Assembly (NCBI GenBank): GCA_040770645.1
Contig: JAXGIS010000002.1
Coordinates: 186,001-250,000 of the forward strand
DNA from: JAAYZX01 sp040770645
Lineage (GTDB): Bacteria > Actinomycetota > Thermoleophilia > RBG-16-64-13
Reading direction: 5' to 3'
Length of the DNA stretch: 64,000 nucleotides
The notes under the pieces are model-generated. The model saw only the letters and a program-made list of their open reading frames with translations. It did no database searches and had not been told where the DNA came from. Shown one piece after another: positions 37,663 to 46,474 of the stretch; the stretch's first letter is position 1; each line of letters begins with the position of its first letter. Made by a program: the position numbers and the translations under genes.

Positions 37663-38621
37663 CAACTCTCCCCGGCGTTTCCCCCGAGAGAACAGCCAGG
37701 GCGCTGGCCCTCCTCAGCCGCCTCTTACACAACCCGACGTTGACGCGCGTCCCACTTGAGGATTTGGCGCGGGATTTGGGCCTGTCACGCGCTCAGATCC
37801 TGGAGGATGTACGACTGCTCAACCTGGTCAACTTCGGCGGCGGCACCTACCTACTGTATCTGGAGCAGGAGGGCGATGACCTGCTCGTCGATCGGGAACC
37901 GTTGGGAGACAACCTCCAGTACCCGGCGCGCCTCTCACCCACCTTGGCCCGCTCCCTGATGCTGGCCCTGGAACTGGTAGGCGACGTGGTGGTCCCGGGG
38001 TCGGCTGCAACCCTGCTCCAGAAGCTCAACGCCGCCTTGGCCTCGGCCATCGCGGCCGGCCCCGCCCCGGTGGGCGCGGGGCGGCTGCTGAAGCCGTCTG
38101 AACAAGTCCTGGGAATCCTGGGGACGGCGGTGCGTGAGCGGCGCGTGGTTCGTATCGAGTATTTCAGCGCCCACCGAGGAGAGGTGACCCTGCGCAACGT
38201 GGAACCGCACATCCTATGTGACGCCGGAACGGCGTGGTACCTGGAGGCATACTGCCTGCGCGCCGCAGAGCCCCGGACGTTTCGCGTGGACCTCATCAAA
38301 TCGGCGGAGACTCTGGACCAGCATTTCCTACCCCGCGAGGAGATGAGCGCCACTCCTCTGCGCGCCGACCGCCCACCCGAGGGACCGCTGTGGGCGCGCC
38401 TGGCTGTGGACCGCGACCGCGAGGCCAGACTCCGCGCCGACAGTATCGCCTATACGCACCGCGAGGACGGCAGGTTGGGTGTGGAGACACCGTACTTCGA
38501 TACCGCGTGGCTGGTGGGACAGGTGCTGGGTGGGCTAGGGGCCACCGAGTTGCTGGAGCCGGGCGAAATCCGCGCTCACATCGTCCGCGAAGGCCGTGCG
38601 CTTCTGGCGGCCTATTCCTGA
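37659..38621 (+). CDS. pafC: WYL-domain transcriptional regulator, PafC-like
   Basis: The 320-residue protein starts ERTARALALLSRLLHNPTL with a winged-helix (DLGLSRAQILEDVRLLNLV) and contains a WYL domain (VRIEYFSAHRGEVTLRNVEP; TAWYLEAYCLRAAEPRTFRV, about 165-210). The C-terminal domain (RLGVETPYFDTAWLVGQVLG) is the WCX-type region. The start overlaps the stop of the pafB-like gene by four bases, so the proteins are probably made in equal amounts and form a pair. Confidence 0.8.
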   Translation: MTTLPGVSPERTARALALLSRLLHNPTLTRVPLEDLARDLGLSRAQILEDVRLLNLVNFGGGTYLLYLEQEGDDLLVDREPLGDNLQYPARLSPTLARSLMLALELVGDVVVPGSAATLLQKLNAALASAIAAGPAPVGAGRLLKPSEQVLGILGTAVRERRVVRIEYFSAHRGEVTLRNVEPHILCDAGTAWYLEAYCLRAAEPRTFRVDLIKSAETLDQHFLPREEMSATPLRADRPPEGPLWARLAVDRDREARLRADSIAYTHREDGRLGVETPYFDTAWLVGQVLGGLGATELLEPGEIRAHIVREGRALLAAYS

Positions 38622-38674
38622 GCCGAACTCGGCCGCCGAGCCAAGCCGCGCTCACTGTCCGAAAGGGGAACTAC

Positions 38675-39040
38675 GTGCGCTTCATCGTCCGTTGGGCCAT
38701 GAATACAGTGGCCATACTCGCCGTCACCCGTCTGCTGCCCGCCATTCAAATCGACTCCTTCTGGGTGGCGGTGGTGGCCGCCCTGGTCTTGGGGCTGCTC
38801 AATACCTTCGTGCGCCCCATCCTCTTCGTAGCCACCTTGCCTGTGAACATCCTGACGCTCGGCTTGTTCACTTTGATCCTGAATGGCTTCATCCTTCAGA
38901 TGCTCGATTGGATCATGGGGCCCCGCATGCACATCGCCAACTTCGGCTGGGCCATCCTCGGCGCGCTGCTGATCTCAGTGGTGACTGGGTTGATCAACAT
39001 CCTGGTGGGGGGAGACCCCAAGCGTCGCGGCCGGCGCTGA
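38675..39040 (+). CDS. Phage holin family 4 (DUF360-type) membrane protein
   Basis: The 121-residue protein starts at GTG 38675 (AGGGGA upstream). It has four membrane helices: MNTVAILAVTRLLPAIQ, WVAVVAALVLGLLNTFVRPI, LPVNILTLGLFTLILNGFIL and FGWAILGALLISVVTGLINI, then a basic tail. LLNTFVRPILFVATLPVNIL is the hallmark of holin family IV (PF04020). Despite the name these proteins are widespread chromosomal genes in Gram-positive bacteria, and their role is unclear. Nothing else here looks like phage. Its 3' end overlaps the convergent gene on the other strand. Confidence 0.85.
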   Translation: MRFIVRWAMNTVAILAVTRLLPAIQIDSFWVAVVAALVLGLLNTFVRPILFVATLPVNILTLGLFTLILNGFILQMLDWIMGPRMHIANFGWAILGALLISVVTGLINILVGGDPKRRGRR

Positions 39041-39592
39041 CCCGGCGTCTGCCGTCCGCCACCGGTACACGCCCACGCACTGCGTGTCGCCCCGGGTACG
39101 TTTGCTCTCGTAGTGCAGACTCACCCTCGGGTTGAGCCCTCGGGTCAGCCCCGCCTCATAGCGGGAGAAGGCGCCGCAGGGACGTTGCCCCCACCATGAT
39201 TCGCGCGACCAGGGGCAACCCGGCGTCACCACGCGTGCCTCATTCTCCGATTGAGCCCGCACCACGGCAGCGATGGCGTAGAGCCTGTTCGCCAGCGCCA
39301 CCGCCTGAGCGCACTCGAGTGGGGTGCGCCCCAACCCCAGTTGCTCTCGAAGCGCACTGCCCTGCCGGAAACCGATCTCCTCGAGTGACCTACCCACATC
39401 GGATGCCCCGCGGCCACCGCCTTCAGCCGACTGCCCGGCAAGCTGCGTGGCCACCACCAAACCCAGTCCTTTGGCGGCCACCTTCCAACGCATGGTGGGG
39501 GGCATCAGGCGCGGCCACCGCAGCACGAGCAAAGCCAAGAAACCGGGTACGCGCGGTAGACCCGGCGCTTTCAAGGGTAGGAGGAGCCTCAC
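38975..39592 (-). CDS. Unassigned cysteine-containing protein, V4R/ATC-hydrolase-like pattern
   Basis: About 205 residues from GTG 39590-39592 (start uncertain; a TTG lies two codons upstream). The N-terminal part is hydrophobic and basic (FLALLVLRWPRLMPPTMRW). The C-terminal part has TPLECAQAVALANRLYAIAA, then TPGCPWSRES, CGAFSRYEAGLTRGLNP and finally TRGDTQCVGVY. A late Arg-Gly-Asp-x-x-Cys block after two earlier cysteines recalls V4R-type and L-2-amino-thiazoline-4-carboxylate-hydrolase-like domains, but I cannot assign it. The last 20 residues overlap the holin-IV gene on the other strand, so a frameshift or earlier true stop is possible. It follows pilT on the same strand. Confidence 0.5.
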   Translation of the reverse strand: MRLLLPLKAPGLPRVPGFLALLVLRWPRLMPPTMRWKVAAKGLGLVVATQLAGQSAEGGGRGASDVGRSLEEIGFRQGSALREQLGLGRTPLECAQAVALANRLYAIAAVVRAQSENEARVVTPGCPWSRESWWGQRPCGAFSRYEAGLTRGLNPRVSLHYESKRTRGDTQCVGVYRWRTADAGSAPAATLGVSPHQDVDQPSHH

Positions 39593-39629
39593 ACCCAAAC
39601 GCCGGCGCGTGTCGGTCCCGCCTCCCCTG

Positions 39630-40717
39630 TCACTCAAGCAGCGCGACCTCGTAGCCACTGGCCTGCACCATGAGTTTGAAATCGTGCGGGCTAGTGGCAA
39701 CCTGCACGGCCTCCTGCAGCGTGACCGTGCCCGCCTCATAGAGGCGAAGGAGGCTCTGGTCAAACGTTTGCATGCCGTAGAAGTCGCCTTCTTTGATGGC
39801 CGTCTCGATGTTGTGCGTCTGCGCCGGATCCAAGATGAAGTCGCGGATCCGACCCGTCATGATCATGACTTCCACCGCCGGGGCCCGGCCGCTGCCGTCG
39901 GCCTTCTGGAGGAGACGCTGAGAGATCACCCCGCGGAGTGAACCGGCCAACATGATCCTTACCTGCTTCTGCTGGTACAGGGGAAAGAAATCAATGATGC
40001 GGTTGATGGTCTCGGTGGCGTCGATAGTGTGAAGCGTGCTGAGCACCAAGTGCCCGGTCTGCGCTGCGGTGAGCGCCGTACGTACGGTCTCGAGGTCCCG
40101 CATCTCGCCGATGAGGATGACGTCGGGATCTTGGCGCAGCACGTACTTCAGAGCCGATGCGTACGACTCCGTGTCCAGCCCCACCTCGCGTTGGTTGATG
40201 ATGGAGTTCTTGTCTTGGTGGAGAATCTCAATGGGATCCTCAACGGTCACGATGTGGCGGCGCATCAGCGTGTTGATGTAATCGATCATGGTAGCCAGCG
40301 TGGTGGTCTTACCGGAGCCGGTGGTACCGGTGACCAGCACTAAGCCTCGCGGCTCCAACGCCAACTTCTTGATGGAGGCGGGAAGCATGAGATCCTCGAA
40401 GCTGGGGATGGAACTCACCACCTGCCGGATGGCGATAGAGATGCTTCCGCGTTGGCGGTAGATATTGACCCGGAAGCGCCCCACGGCCGGCGCACTGTAG
40501 GCGAAGTCGATTTCGTTGGTCTCGCTGAAACGACGGATCTGTTTGTCACTCATGAGCGAGGCCGCGAAGTCCTTGGTGTGCTCCGGGGTGCATACCTCAT
40601 CGCCGACGAACGACAATTCACCGTCGGTACGGAGCACGGGAGGGCTGCCGCTCTTGAGATGAAGGTCGAGGCCTTCATCTCCACAGTGTGAATCAGCAAC
40701 TCATCAATGGACTTCAT
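39630..40717 (-). CDS. pilT: Type IV pilus retraction ATPase PilT; one frameshift near the N-terminus
   Basis: PilT is a hexameric ATPase that depolymerises type IV pili. Starting at ATG 40715-40717 (MKSIDELLIHTVEMKAS), the frame shifts near 40671; the restored sequence DLHLKSGSPPVLRTDGEL matches the PilT start. The rest has VTGTTGSGKTTTLATMIDYIN (Walker A), IVTVEDPIEILHQDK, REVGLDTESYASALKYVLRQ (Asp and Walker B: DPDVILIGEMRDLET), LSTLHTIDAT (His box) and GSLRGVISQRLL. The AIRxLIRE retraction motif region is present only in altered form near the C-terminus. No other pilus gene lies in the window. Confidence 0.9.
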
Positions 40718-41725
40718 CGAGGACACTCCAGTACTTTCTCAAGCCGCTCATGGTTGGTGCCACCTCAGCCCGATCTGATGCCGACACTTCAGGGCTGAAG
40801 TTCACCTCGCGTCCGGCCAATCCTTCCATGGTACGAACGATGGATCCCGCGAGAAGATCCGGTTCGTACCCACCCTCCAGAAAACAGACCGGGCCGGCGG
40901 CGCCCAACTCCTCGGCGGCTCGGCTCAATCTCAGCGCCATCCAATGAAAAGCGTCGGGCGACAGACGCAACCCTCCCAAGGGATCGCCGCGCTGGGAATC
41001 GAACCCACTGGAGATCAAGATGAGGCCGGGTTTGAACTCGCGGAGCACGGGTTCCAGCAAGGCCTCGAACAGATAACGCATCACCCCGTCCCCGGCCCCA
41101 TGCGGCAGAGGCACGTTCATGGTGAAGCCGGCCCCCATGCCCTGTCCAACCTCGTACACGCTGCCGGTACCGGGAACTGGTGGATCGACACGCACAAAAC
41201 GGCCGCCGTGTCGAAGAAGGCCGCCTGGGTGCCGTTGCCGTGGTGGGCGTCGATGTCCACGACCAGGATGCGCTTCAGGCCGTGCCGCTGCTGGAGGTAG
41301 CGCGCCCCCAGGGCCGTGTTGTTGAACAGGCAGAAGCCCATGCCACGCCCACGAAGCGCATGATGACCGGGCGGACGTACCAGAAGGAAGGCCCTCTCTC
41401 CTTCCCGCTGTGCACGCTCCACAGCCTCCACCCCCGCTCCAGCCGCCAACGTTGCAGCCTCGTACGACGCGGGCGACACACTCGTGTCCATGTCGATGGC
41501 GCCGCCGCCCCGATCGGCCAGTCGCTCCACACCTTCGATGTATGCAACGGTGTGGACGCGGGCTATCTCTTCGACAGTGGCTGGGCGCGGTTCGCGCCAT
41601 ACCAGGGGAAGATCCGATGCCGCCAACGCACTACGCGCCGCGATCAACCGCGCCGGCGCTTCCGGATGCCAGGCCCCGGCATCGTGTTCCAAGAAACGCT
41701 CGTGGAAGTAGACGGCCAGAGCCAC
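40704..41725 (-). CDS. Histone deacetylase family (acetoin-utilisation/acetylpolyamine type) deacetylase; one frameshift
   Basis: Zinc-dependent amidohydrolases of this fold remove acetyl groups from lysines, polyamines or other amines. The GTG start (41723-41725) has AAGGAGG six bases upstream. Motifs: VYFHERFLEHDAGAWHPEAP, LVRPPGHHALRGRGMGFCLFN (active-site HH), VVDIDAHHGNGTQAAFFD (Zn ligands D and H) and, after a shift near 41180, LISSGFDSQRGDPLGG (Zn ligand D) and FLEGGYEP (Tyr). All key residues are kept, so the enzyme should be active if the frame is intact. It overlaps pilT by 14 bases. The substrate cannot be told from sequence. Confidence 0.88.
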
Positions 41726-41787
41726 CTTGTGCCTCCTTACCTCAGCGGTGTGGTCTCCCGGCGTCCGGCAAGATTTCCGGCCTACTA

Positions 41788-41847
41788 CTATGTGCGCATG
41801 CGCCGGGTACCGGCGTACTACCTGTACATGCGCCGGGCACCGGCGTA
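41788..41847. repeat. Tandem 30-bp direct repeat containing two hairpins at the end of the NlpC/P60 gene
   Basis: Two 30-base units (41788-41817 and 41818-41847) differ at a few bases. Each holds the palindrome CGCCGG-GNA-CCGGCG (41801-41815 and 41831-41845). The upstream unit in transcription order ends the NlpC/P60 coding region (the last codons and TAG); the next unit lies just after the stop. Confidence 0.75.
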
Positions 41848-42985
41848 ATCACTACGATCCATGCTGTTGATACGCACAACGGCCCCGGTATACGGAGCGT
41901 GGATCATGTTTCCGTTACCCACATAGATGCCCACGTGATGTATGTTGGAGCCAAAGAACACGACATCACCCGGCTGAAGATCGGAGCGCGCCACCGGTTC
42001 CCCGCGCTGGAACTGCCACGCCGCGAAGTGCGGGAGTTCAATCCCCACTTGCCGGAATACGTAGGTCACCAGCCCGGAGCAGTCGAATCCGCTGGGTGAT
42101 TCACCTGCCCACACATAAGGCACGCCCTGATACTGCATGGCGATCTCCACCACTGCCGCTCCGATCTGGGAGGGAGGCAGATCGGTTCGGGGCGCTTGCG
42201 TGGTGCGGGTGTTGGAACCGCCTCCGGAGCCCGATGAGTTGCCCGATGCCGGCCGCTGTGACGCCCGGTTGGCAGCGGCACGCTCCGCCGCCAACCGTGC
42301 CGCCTCTCGAGCCTCTTCGGCGAGCCGCGCCTGCCTCTCGGCCTCCTCGCGCTCCAGTTGAGCGATCTCTCTCTCCTTGCCGGCGAGCAGTTGCTCCCGT
42401 TTGGCAAGCTTGGCTTCCACCTCCGCCGCTGTGGATTTGGTTTCTTCCAGGAGAGCCTGCTGATTCTTCTGGTCTTCCGTCAACTTCTGTTTGGTGGCCG
42501 CCACCTTGTCGCGGTACCCCGCCACCTGCTCCAGAACGTCGGCATCGTTGCGACCCACCCGCATGAGCAGGTCGAAACGGTTGACGAAATCAGATAGGGA
42601 TGAGGCGCTGAGAAGCGCTTCCAACAGGGTCGTCCGGCCCTCGCGGTAAATGGACTCCACCCTGGCCGTCAAGCGCGCAGACGCCGTGGCCAGGTCTTCT
42701 TCAGTTCTGGCGAGCAGCGCTGCGTTCTTCTCGAGCGCTTCCTCGGTGGCCGCCAACCTTACCCTGGCACCGTTGTAGGCTTCGACGGCCTTGCTCCAGT
42801 TCGATACTAGTGGATTCGATGAGGGCCCGCAGTTCCTGGGCTTCTCTCTTGGCTTGTGTGATTTGCGCCGGTTCGGCCTTGGCGCCGTCTGCTACGCACA
42901 ACGGCAGTAGCAGTAAAATGAGGAGGAGGGTGAGGAGTGCTCCTGTGAGACGCCCTCTGGTTGTGGCTTTGGTCCTAATGGTCAT
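41818..42985 (-). CDS. Secreted NlpC/P60 endopeptidase with N-terminal coiled coil; one frameshift
   Basis: NlpC/P60 enzymes cut peptide stems in peptidoglycan. From ATG 42983-42985 there is a signal peptide (basic start, then LTGALLTLLLILLLLPLCVA, cleavage near residue 32), a long coiled coil (about 40-225, rich in Glu, Ala, Lys and Arg, with YREGRTTLLEALLSASSLSD typical of RipA/CwlO-like hydrolases), a Ser/Gly linker and the catalytic domain: SGFDCSGLVTYVFRQ (nucleophile Cys), HHVGIYVGNGNMIHAP (His). The frame shifts near 42790 in the first helix. Coiled-coil NlpC proteins are usually kept inactive and controlled by FtsEX-like partners, which are not in this window. Confidence 0.9.
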
Positions 42986-43138
42986 TGCCTTCCCATGAGG
43001 TTGTCACGCCCGGCCCGCCGGGACATATGGGCATACAAATGCCTGGCGCACCCAATCCAACATTCTACCATGGCGTCAGAATGCGTTCGCCGTGCACCCG
43101 GCAACACCTACACACTACCCTTGCCATCGAACCGGCGT

Positions 43139-44225
43139 TCAGAGACGCTCCAAGAACCAGGTGATCCCCCGCACTATGGCCTCGGCCTCGGCCATAACCC
43201 CTTCATCCCGTCCAAGCGCACCGCCCTCGTGCGCATTGCTGATGAACCCAGGCTCCACCAACACGGCCACGCACGGCATTTCCCGCAAACAGGCGTAGCT
43301 GCGACCGTGCGTGTGCAAGTCCACGCGGTTGAGCCCCTCCACCAAGGACTTCACGATATAGCCCGCCAACCGCTTGCCTGACTCGGCCACATACGTTGCA
43401 CGGCGGAAGTAGTAAGTGGCAGCGCCCGGCCACCTCGGGATCACGGTCCCACCCGTGAGCTATGCTGAGGTAGATTTCAGGGGAGAAGGCATGCGCAGCG
43501 TCTGCCCGTTCGTACGGGCTCATGGCCACGTCGCTTTCGCGTACCAGTGTCACATCGGCCCCGGCCTCGACCAACAAGCGCGCACCGCCTGCGCTACCGA
43601 GAGGTTGATGTCTTTTTCAGAAGCCCAGCCACGCCGCGGCCGCCCATGTCGTTGCCTCCGCGCAGCGTCCACGGCCACGCGCAACCCCCGAAGCCCAACC
43701 AGCTTCACATACCCGTCGTGCCGATCGGGCACGGTCTTCTTGCCCTCGGGTGTTGCCTTTTGAGCCGCTTCAACTGCGCGATGGTGGCCTCGCCCACCAT
43801 GCCATCGGTGTTCAGGCCCGTGTTACGTTGGAACTCGATGAGGGCGTCTTCTGTCTGCTGACGAAAGATCCCGTCTTCGGCCCCGCAATCGAAACCAAGT
43901 TCGTCCAGGATCTGTTGGATGGCGAGCACATCATCGCCCCGCATAGGTGGCTGGCGTAGATAAAGTAGGCGGTCACCGAGCGTGTCGCCGGCCTCCACCA
44001 ACTCCATCCACGTGTTGTCGCCCACCACCCCATCCGCATACAGAAGACGTTGTTGCTGAAGGCCTTCACGGCCAACTCGGTGTTGGGACCAAAGAAGCCG
44101 TCTACTCCTTCACGTCCCAAGAAGAAGTCCAACCCACGCAGACGCTTCTGGATATCCAGGACTTCTTTCCCCCTGTTGCCGCGACTGACCGGTCGCACGA
44201 CGGCCACCTCCAGCGCTGGGACCAC
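43139..44225 (-). CDS. N-acetylmuramoyl-L-alanine amidase with two peptidoglycan-binding domains; several frameshifts
   Basis: From ATG 44225 come two PG_binding_1 repeats: GNRGKEVLDIQKRLRGLDFF with GFFGPNTELAVKAF, then RGDDVLAIQQILDELGFDCG with GIFRQQTEDALIEFQ and GMVGEATIAQLK. An amidase_3 domain follows: LRGLRVAVDA, GNDMGG, SEKDINLSVAQAVRA, SPYERADAAHAFSPEIYLSI, and CVAVLVEPGFISNAHE (catalytic Glu). At least four shifts occur (about 44080, 43740, 43660, 43580 and 43420). The first zinc histidine (expected D-A-G-H-G-G) lies at one of them and cannot be read. No signal peptide is visible at the given start, so export is uncertain. The protein would cut the glycan-peptide amide bond. Confidence 0.82.
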
Positions 44226-44271
44226 GAGCGTGTGAGCGGCGCGCCCGTTCAGCCGTCGGACTCGCCGCCGT

Positions 44272-44277
44272 ATTATA
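44272..44277 (-). promoter_or_regulatory. Candidate -10 box for the amidase gene
   Basis: TATAAT on the minus strand lies 47 bases before the amidase ATG, at the end of the phosphatase gene. No clear -35 is seen. Confidence 0.4.
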
Positions 44278-46396
44278 ACCTAGCCGCTGGTCTCGCCCAC
44301 GAGGAGGAATCCTGACGGCCACCACCACCACATCGTCGGCCAGGCGGCCGCCCGCGTGGGCGCGGGCGGCCGCCACCAATCGCGGCGGCTCCGCCAAGCG
44401 GACCCGCCGCCACTTCCCTCACCGCCGCCGCCAGTTCCTCTTCGCCGAACATGCGTCCACCGGGTCGACGGGCCTCGTACAGACCGTCGGTGTATAAGAT
44501 CAAGGTGGCGCCTTTGGGCAGGACCACGCGATGCGTCTCGTATTGCTGCTCCCGCCATGAGCCGATGGGCAACCCGGCGCGGCCGGCCAACTCCCACGAC
44601 TCCTGAGGCAGCGCTACCATGGGCGGTGGGTGACCGGCCATGGCGTAGTCGAGCGTGCGCGTAGAGGTGTCGATCAGCACAAGCGCCACGGTGATGTAGT
44701 CGGTGGCCTCCCCGTCCGCCACGGCCGCCTGATTGCAGAGGGTCAACCACCTTCCGGTGCGGAGACCCAGAGATGCGAAGGCCCGCACGGTGTGCCTGAC
44801 CATCGCCATTTCCGTGGCCGCAGCCAGGCCTTTGCCGCACACATCGCCCACGGCCAAGCAGGTCTTGGTGGCGTCCACGGGTATGACGTCATAGAAGTCC
44901 CCACCCACCAACGCCGCCTCCGATGCGCTCTCGTAAGTGACGTCGAGTTCCAAGCCTGGGATGGCGGCGGCCCTGGGCAACATGGCCCGCTGCAGGTACT
45001 CAGCCACCTGCTGTTCCTGTTCCAAACGTTGGCGATTCTGCAGGGCTACCGTCACATGGGCAGCCAAGGTCCCGGCCATCATCTCGTCGGCGGCCTCGAA
45101 TCCGCACGCACCCGAGCTGCCCGCCATGACGAAGCTGCCCAGCACCTCGCCGTCGGATCGCACCAGAGGCGCCGCCATCAAGGCCCCATCTCCCGCCCCC
45201 GGTTCCCCAGCCGCCGGGAGGCGGATGACCCGTGCCTCGGCCATGGCCTGTACCGCAAGCGCCCGTACCTCCACCGCCTGGTGGCGCGGATCCGACCCCG
45301 GGCTACCCCCTCGGACGAAGCTCAGTGCTTCCAGTTGGAGCCGCCCGTCGGCCATCAGGTACAACGACCCGCTCCGCGCTCCCAGCAACTGCGTGGCGCC
45401 GCGCAGTACTTGGTCCAGCATGCGTGTCGCATCTTCCTCGCTGTTCAGAACCAGGGCGAGCCGATTGAGTATCTGCAACTGCGTGGCGCGTCGCCTCTCT
45501 TCGCCTATAGACAGAGCCCGCTCCCCGTCGCCCTTGTCGGCTTCAAAGACCACGGGTGCGGTGTCCTGCACAGCGCCCTCGCCACCGGCGCTCATCCGGC
45601 CATCCGCCACAGTCACCATCCACACTGTGGCAGGAAGCAGAAGCAGTGTGAGCGGACCACCGGACCTGTCGAGGAAAAGGGCCAAGCCCACGCCCAACGC
45701 GCACAAAGAGGCGGTGATCAAACCGGTTACAGTCCAGCATGCAATCTCGGGCGCCTCGCGCCCGTAGCGCCGCTGGGCGGTCACCCACGCCCCCGCGCCA
45801 CACACGGCGGCCACCACCACCGCCACGACCAAGACCGCCCACCCCGCCTCGAGACCGGCAGATCCGGCCTGCGGGCCACCGGGCGGTGTACCGCCACTCA
45901 CTCCGCCGTCACTCGCTGTGCCGCCAGCGTAGCTCAACCACACCGTGGGCAGGCCGGCGGCCACCAAACCCACCAATCCCGCCAAAGCGACGAAAGGGAC
46001 ATTTATTTTGTTCGCGGAAATCCACACCGAGGCACCCAGGCCCACCAGCACAACTAGAACGCCCACGGCAATGGCAAGCGGTAGGCCGTCTTGGGGAGCG
46101 AGGAGGAGGGGCGCACCCCCGATGGCCACCCCCCACAGCGCCGCCGCCGACCCCACGGAAGCCAGAAAGGCACGGCTTTCCGGACCCGCGGCCGCAGTGA
46201 CCAGAGCGCCACGTGCCACCCGCCCACTACCCAACGCAACGGCCGCCACCAGAGAAGCCACACCCATCCACCACACCCAGGCTTCTACGATGACCAATGA
46301 AGCGGCCACCACGGCCACCGCCGCGCACGCCACCAAGGCACCACCCCACCCGGCACGCGGGCGCGTGTGCGCATGGGTGTGATTGTGCTGCGCCAA
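44273..46396 (-). CDS. Integral-membrane SpoIIE-type (PP2C) serine phosphatase with GAF domain; frameshifted C-terminus
   Basis: The start is probably TTG 46394-46396, six bases after AGGGGG. The N-terminal half has about seven membrane helices (for example LVACAAVAVVAASLVIVEAW, LAIAVGVLVVLVGLGASVW, AGWAVLVVAVVVAAVCGAG, LITASLCALGVGLALFLD). A GAF-like domain follows (QLQILNRLALVLNSEEDA to LQNRQRL) and then a SpoIIE PP2C domain: ALVGGDFYDVIPVD and AVGDVCGKGLAAATEMA (metal Asp), MAGHPPPM, LILYTDGLYEAR. After EVAAGPLGG the frame shifts near 44395 and recovers ADDVVVVAVRI, the last metal-binding Asp, with a probable further shift before LLVGETSG. Likely an environmental sensor acting on an anti-sigma antagonist; no such partner lies beside it. 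Confidence 0.85.
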   Translation of the reverse strand: MAQHNHTHAHTRPRAGWGGALVACAAVAVVAASLVIVEAWVWWMGVASLVAAVALGSGRVARGALVTAAAGPESRAFLASVGSAAALWGVAIGGAPLLLAPQDGLPLAIAVGVLVVLVGLGASVWISANKINVPFVALAGLVGLVAAGLPTVWLSYAGGTASDGGVSGGTPPGGPQAGSAGLEAGWAVLVVAVVVAAVCGAGAWVTAQRRYGREAPEIACWTVTGLITASLCALGVGLALFLDRSGGPLTLLLLPATVWMVTVADGRMSAGGEGAVQDTAPVVFEADKGDGERALSIGEERRRATQLQILNRLALVLNSEEDATRMLDQVLRGATQLLGARSGSLYLMADGRLQLEALSFVRGGSPGSDPRHQAVEVRALAVQAMAEARVIRLPAAGEPGAGDGALMAAPLVRSDGEVLGSFVMAGSSGACGFEAADEMMAGTLAAHVTVALQNRQRLEQEQQVAEYLQRAMLPRAAAIPGLELDVTYESASEAALVGGDFYDVIPVDATKTCLAVGDVCGKGLAAATEMAMVRHTVRAFASLGLRTGRWLTLCNQAAVADGEATDYITVALVLIDTSTRTLDYAMAGHPPPMVALPQESWELAGRAGLPIGSWREQQYETHRVVLPKGATLILYTDGLYEARRPGGRMFGEEELAAAVREVAAGPLGGAAAIGGGRPRPRGRPPGRRCGGGGRQDSSSWARPAARL

Positions 46397-46474
46397 TCTG
46401 TGCCCCCTGGTAGCGGGTAACAGCCTCAGGCCGCACAACGCAGCCTGAGGCGGCTCAGTCTAGCATCCTCTCCC

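Noticed and set aside
38675..39040. Prophage remnant suggested by the holin-family gene
   Set aside because: Holin family IV is a widespread chromosomal membrane family, and no other phage gene is nearby.
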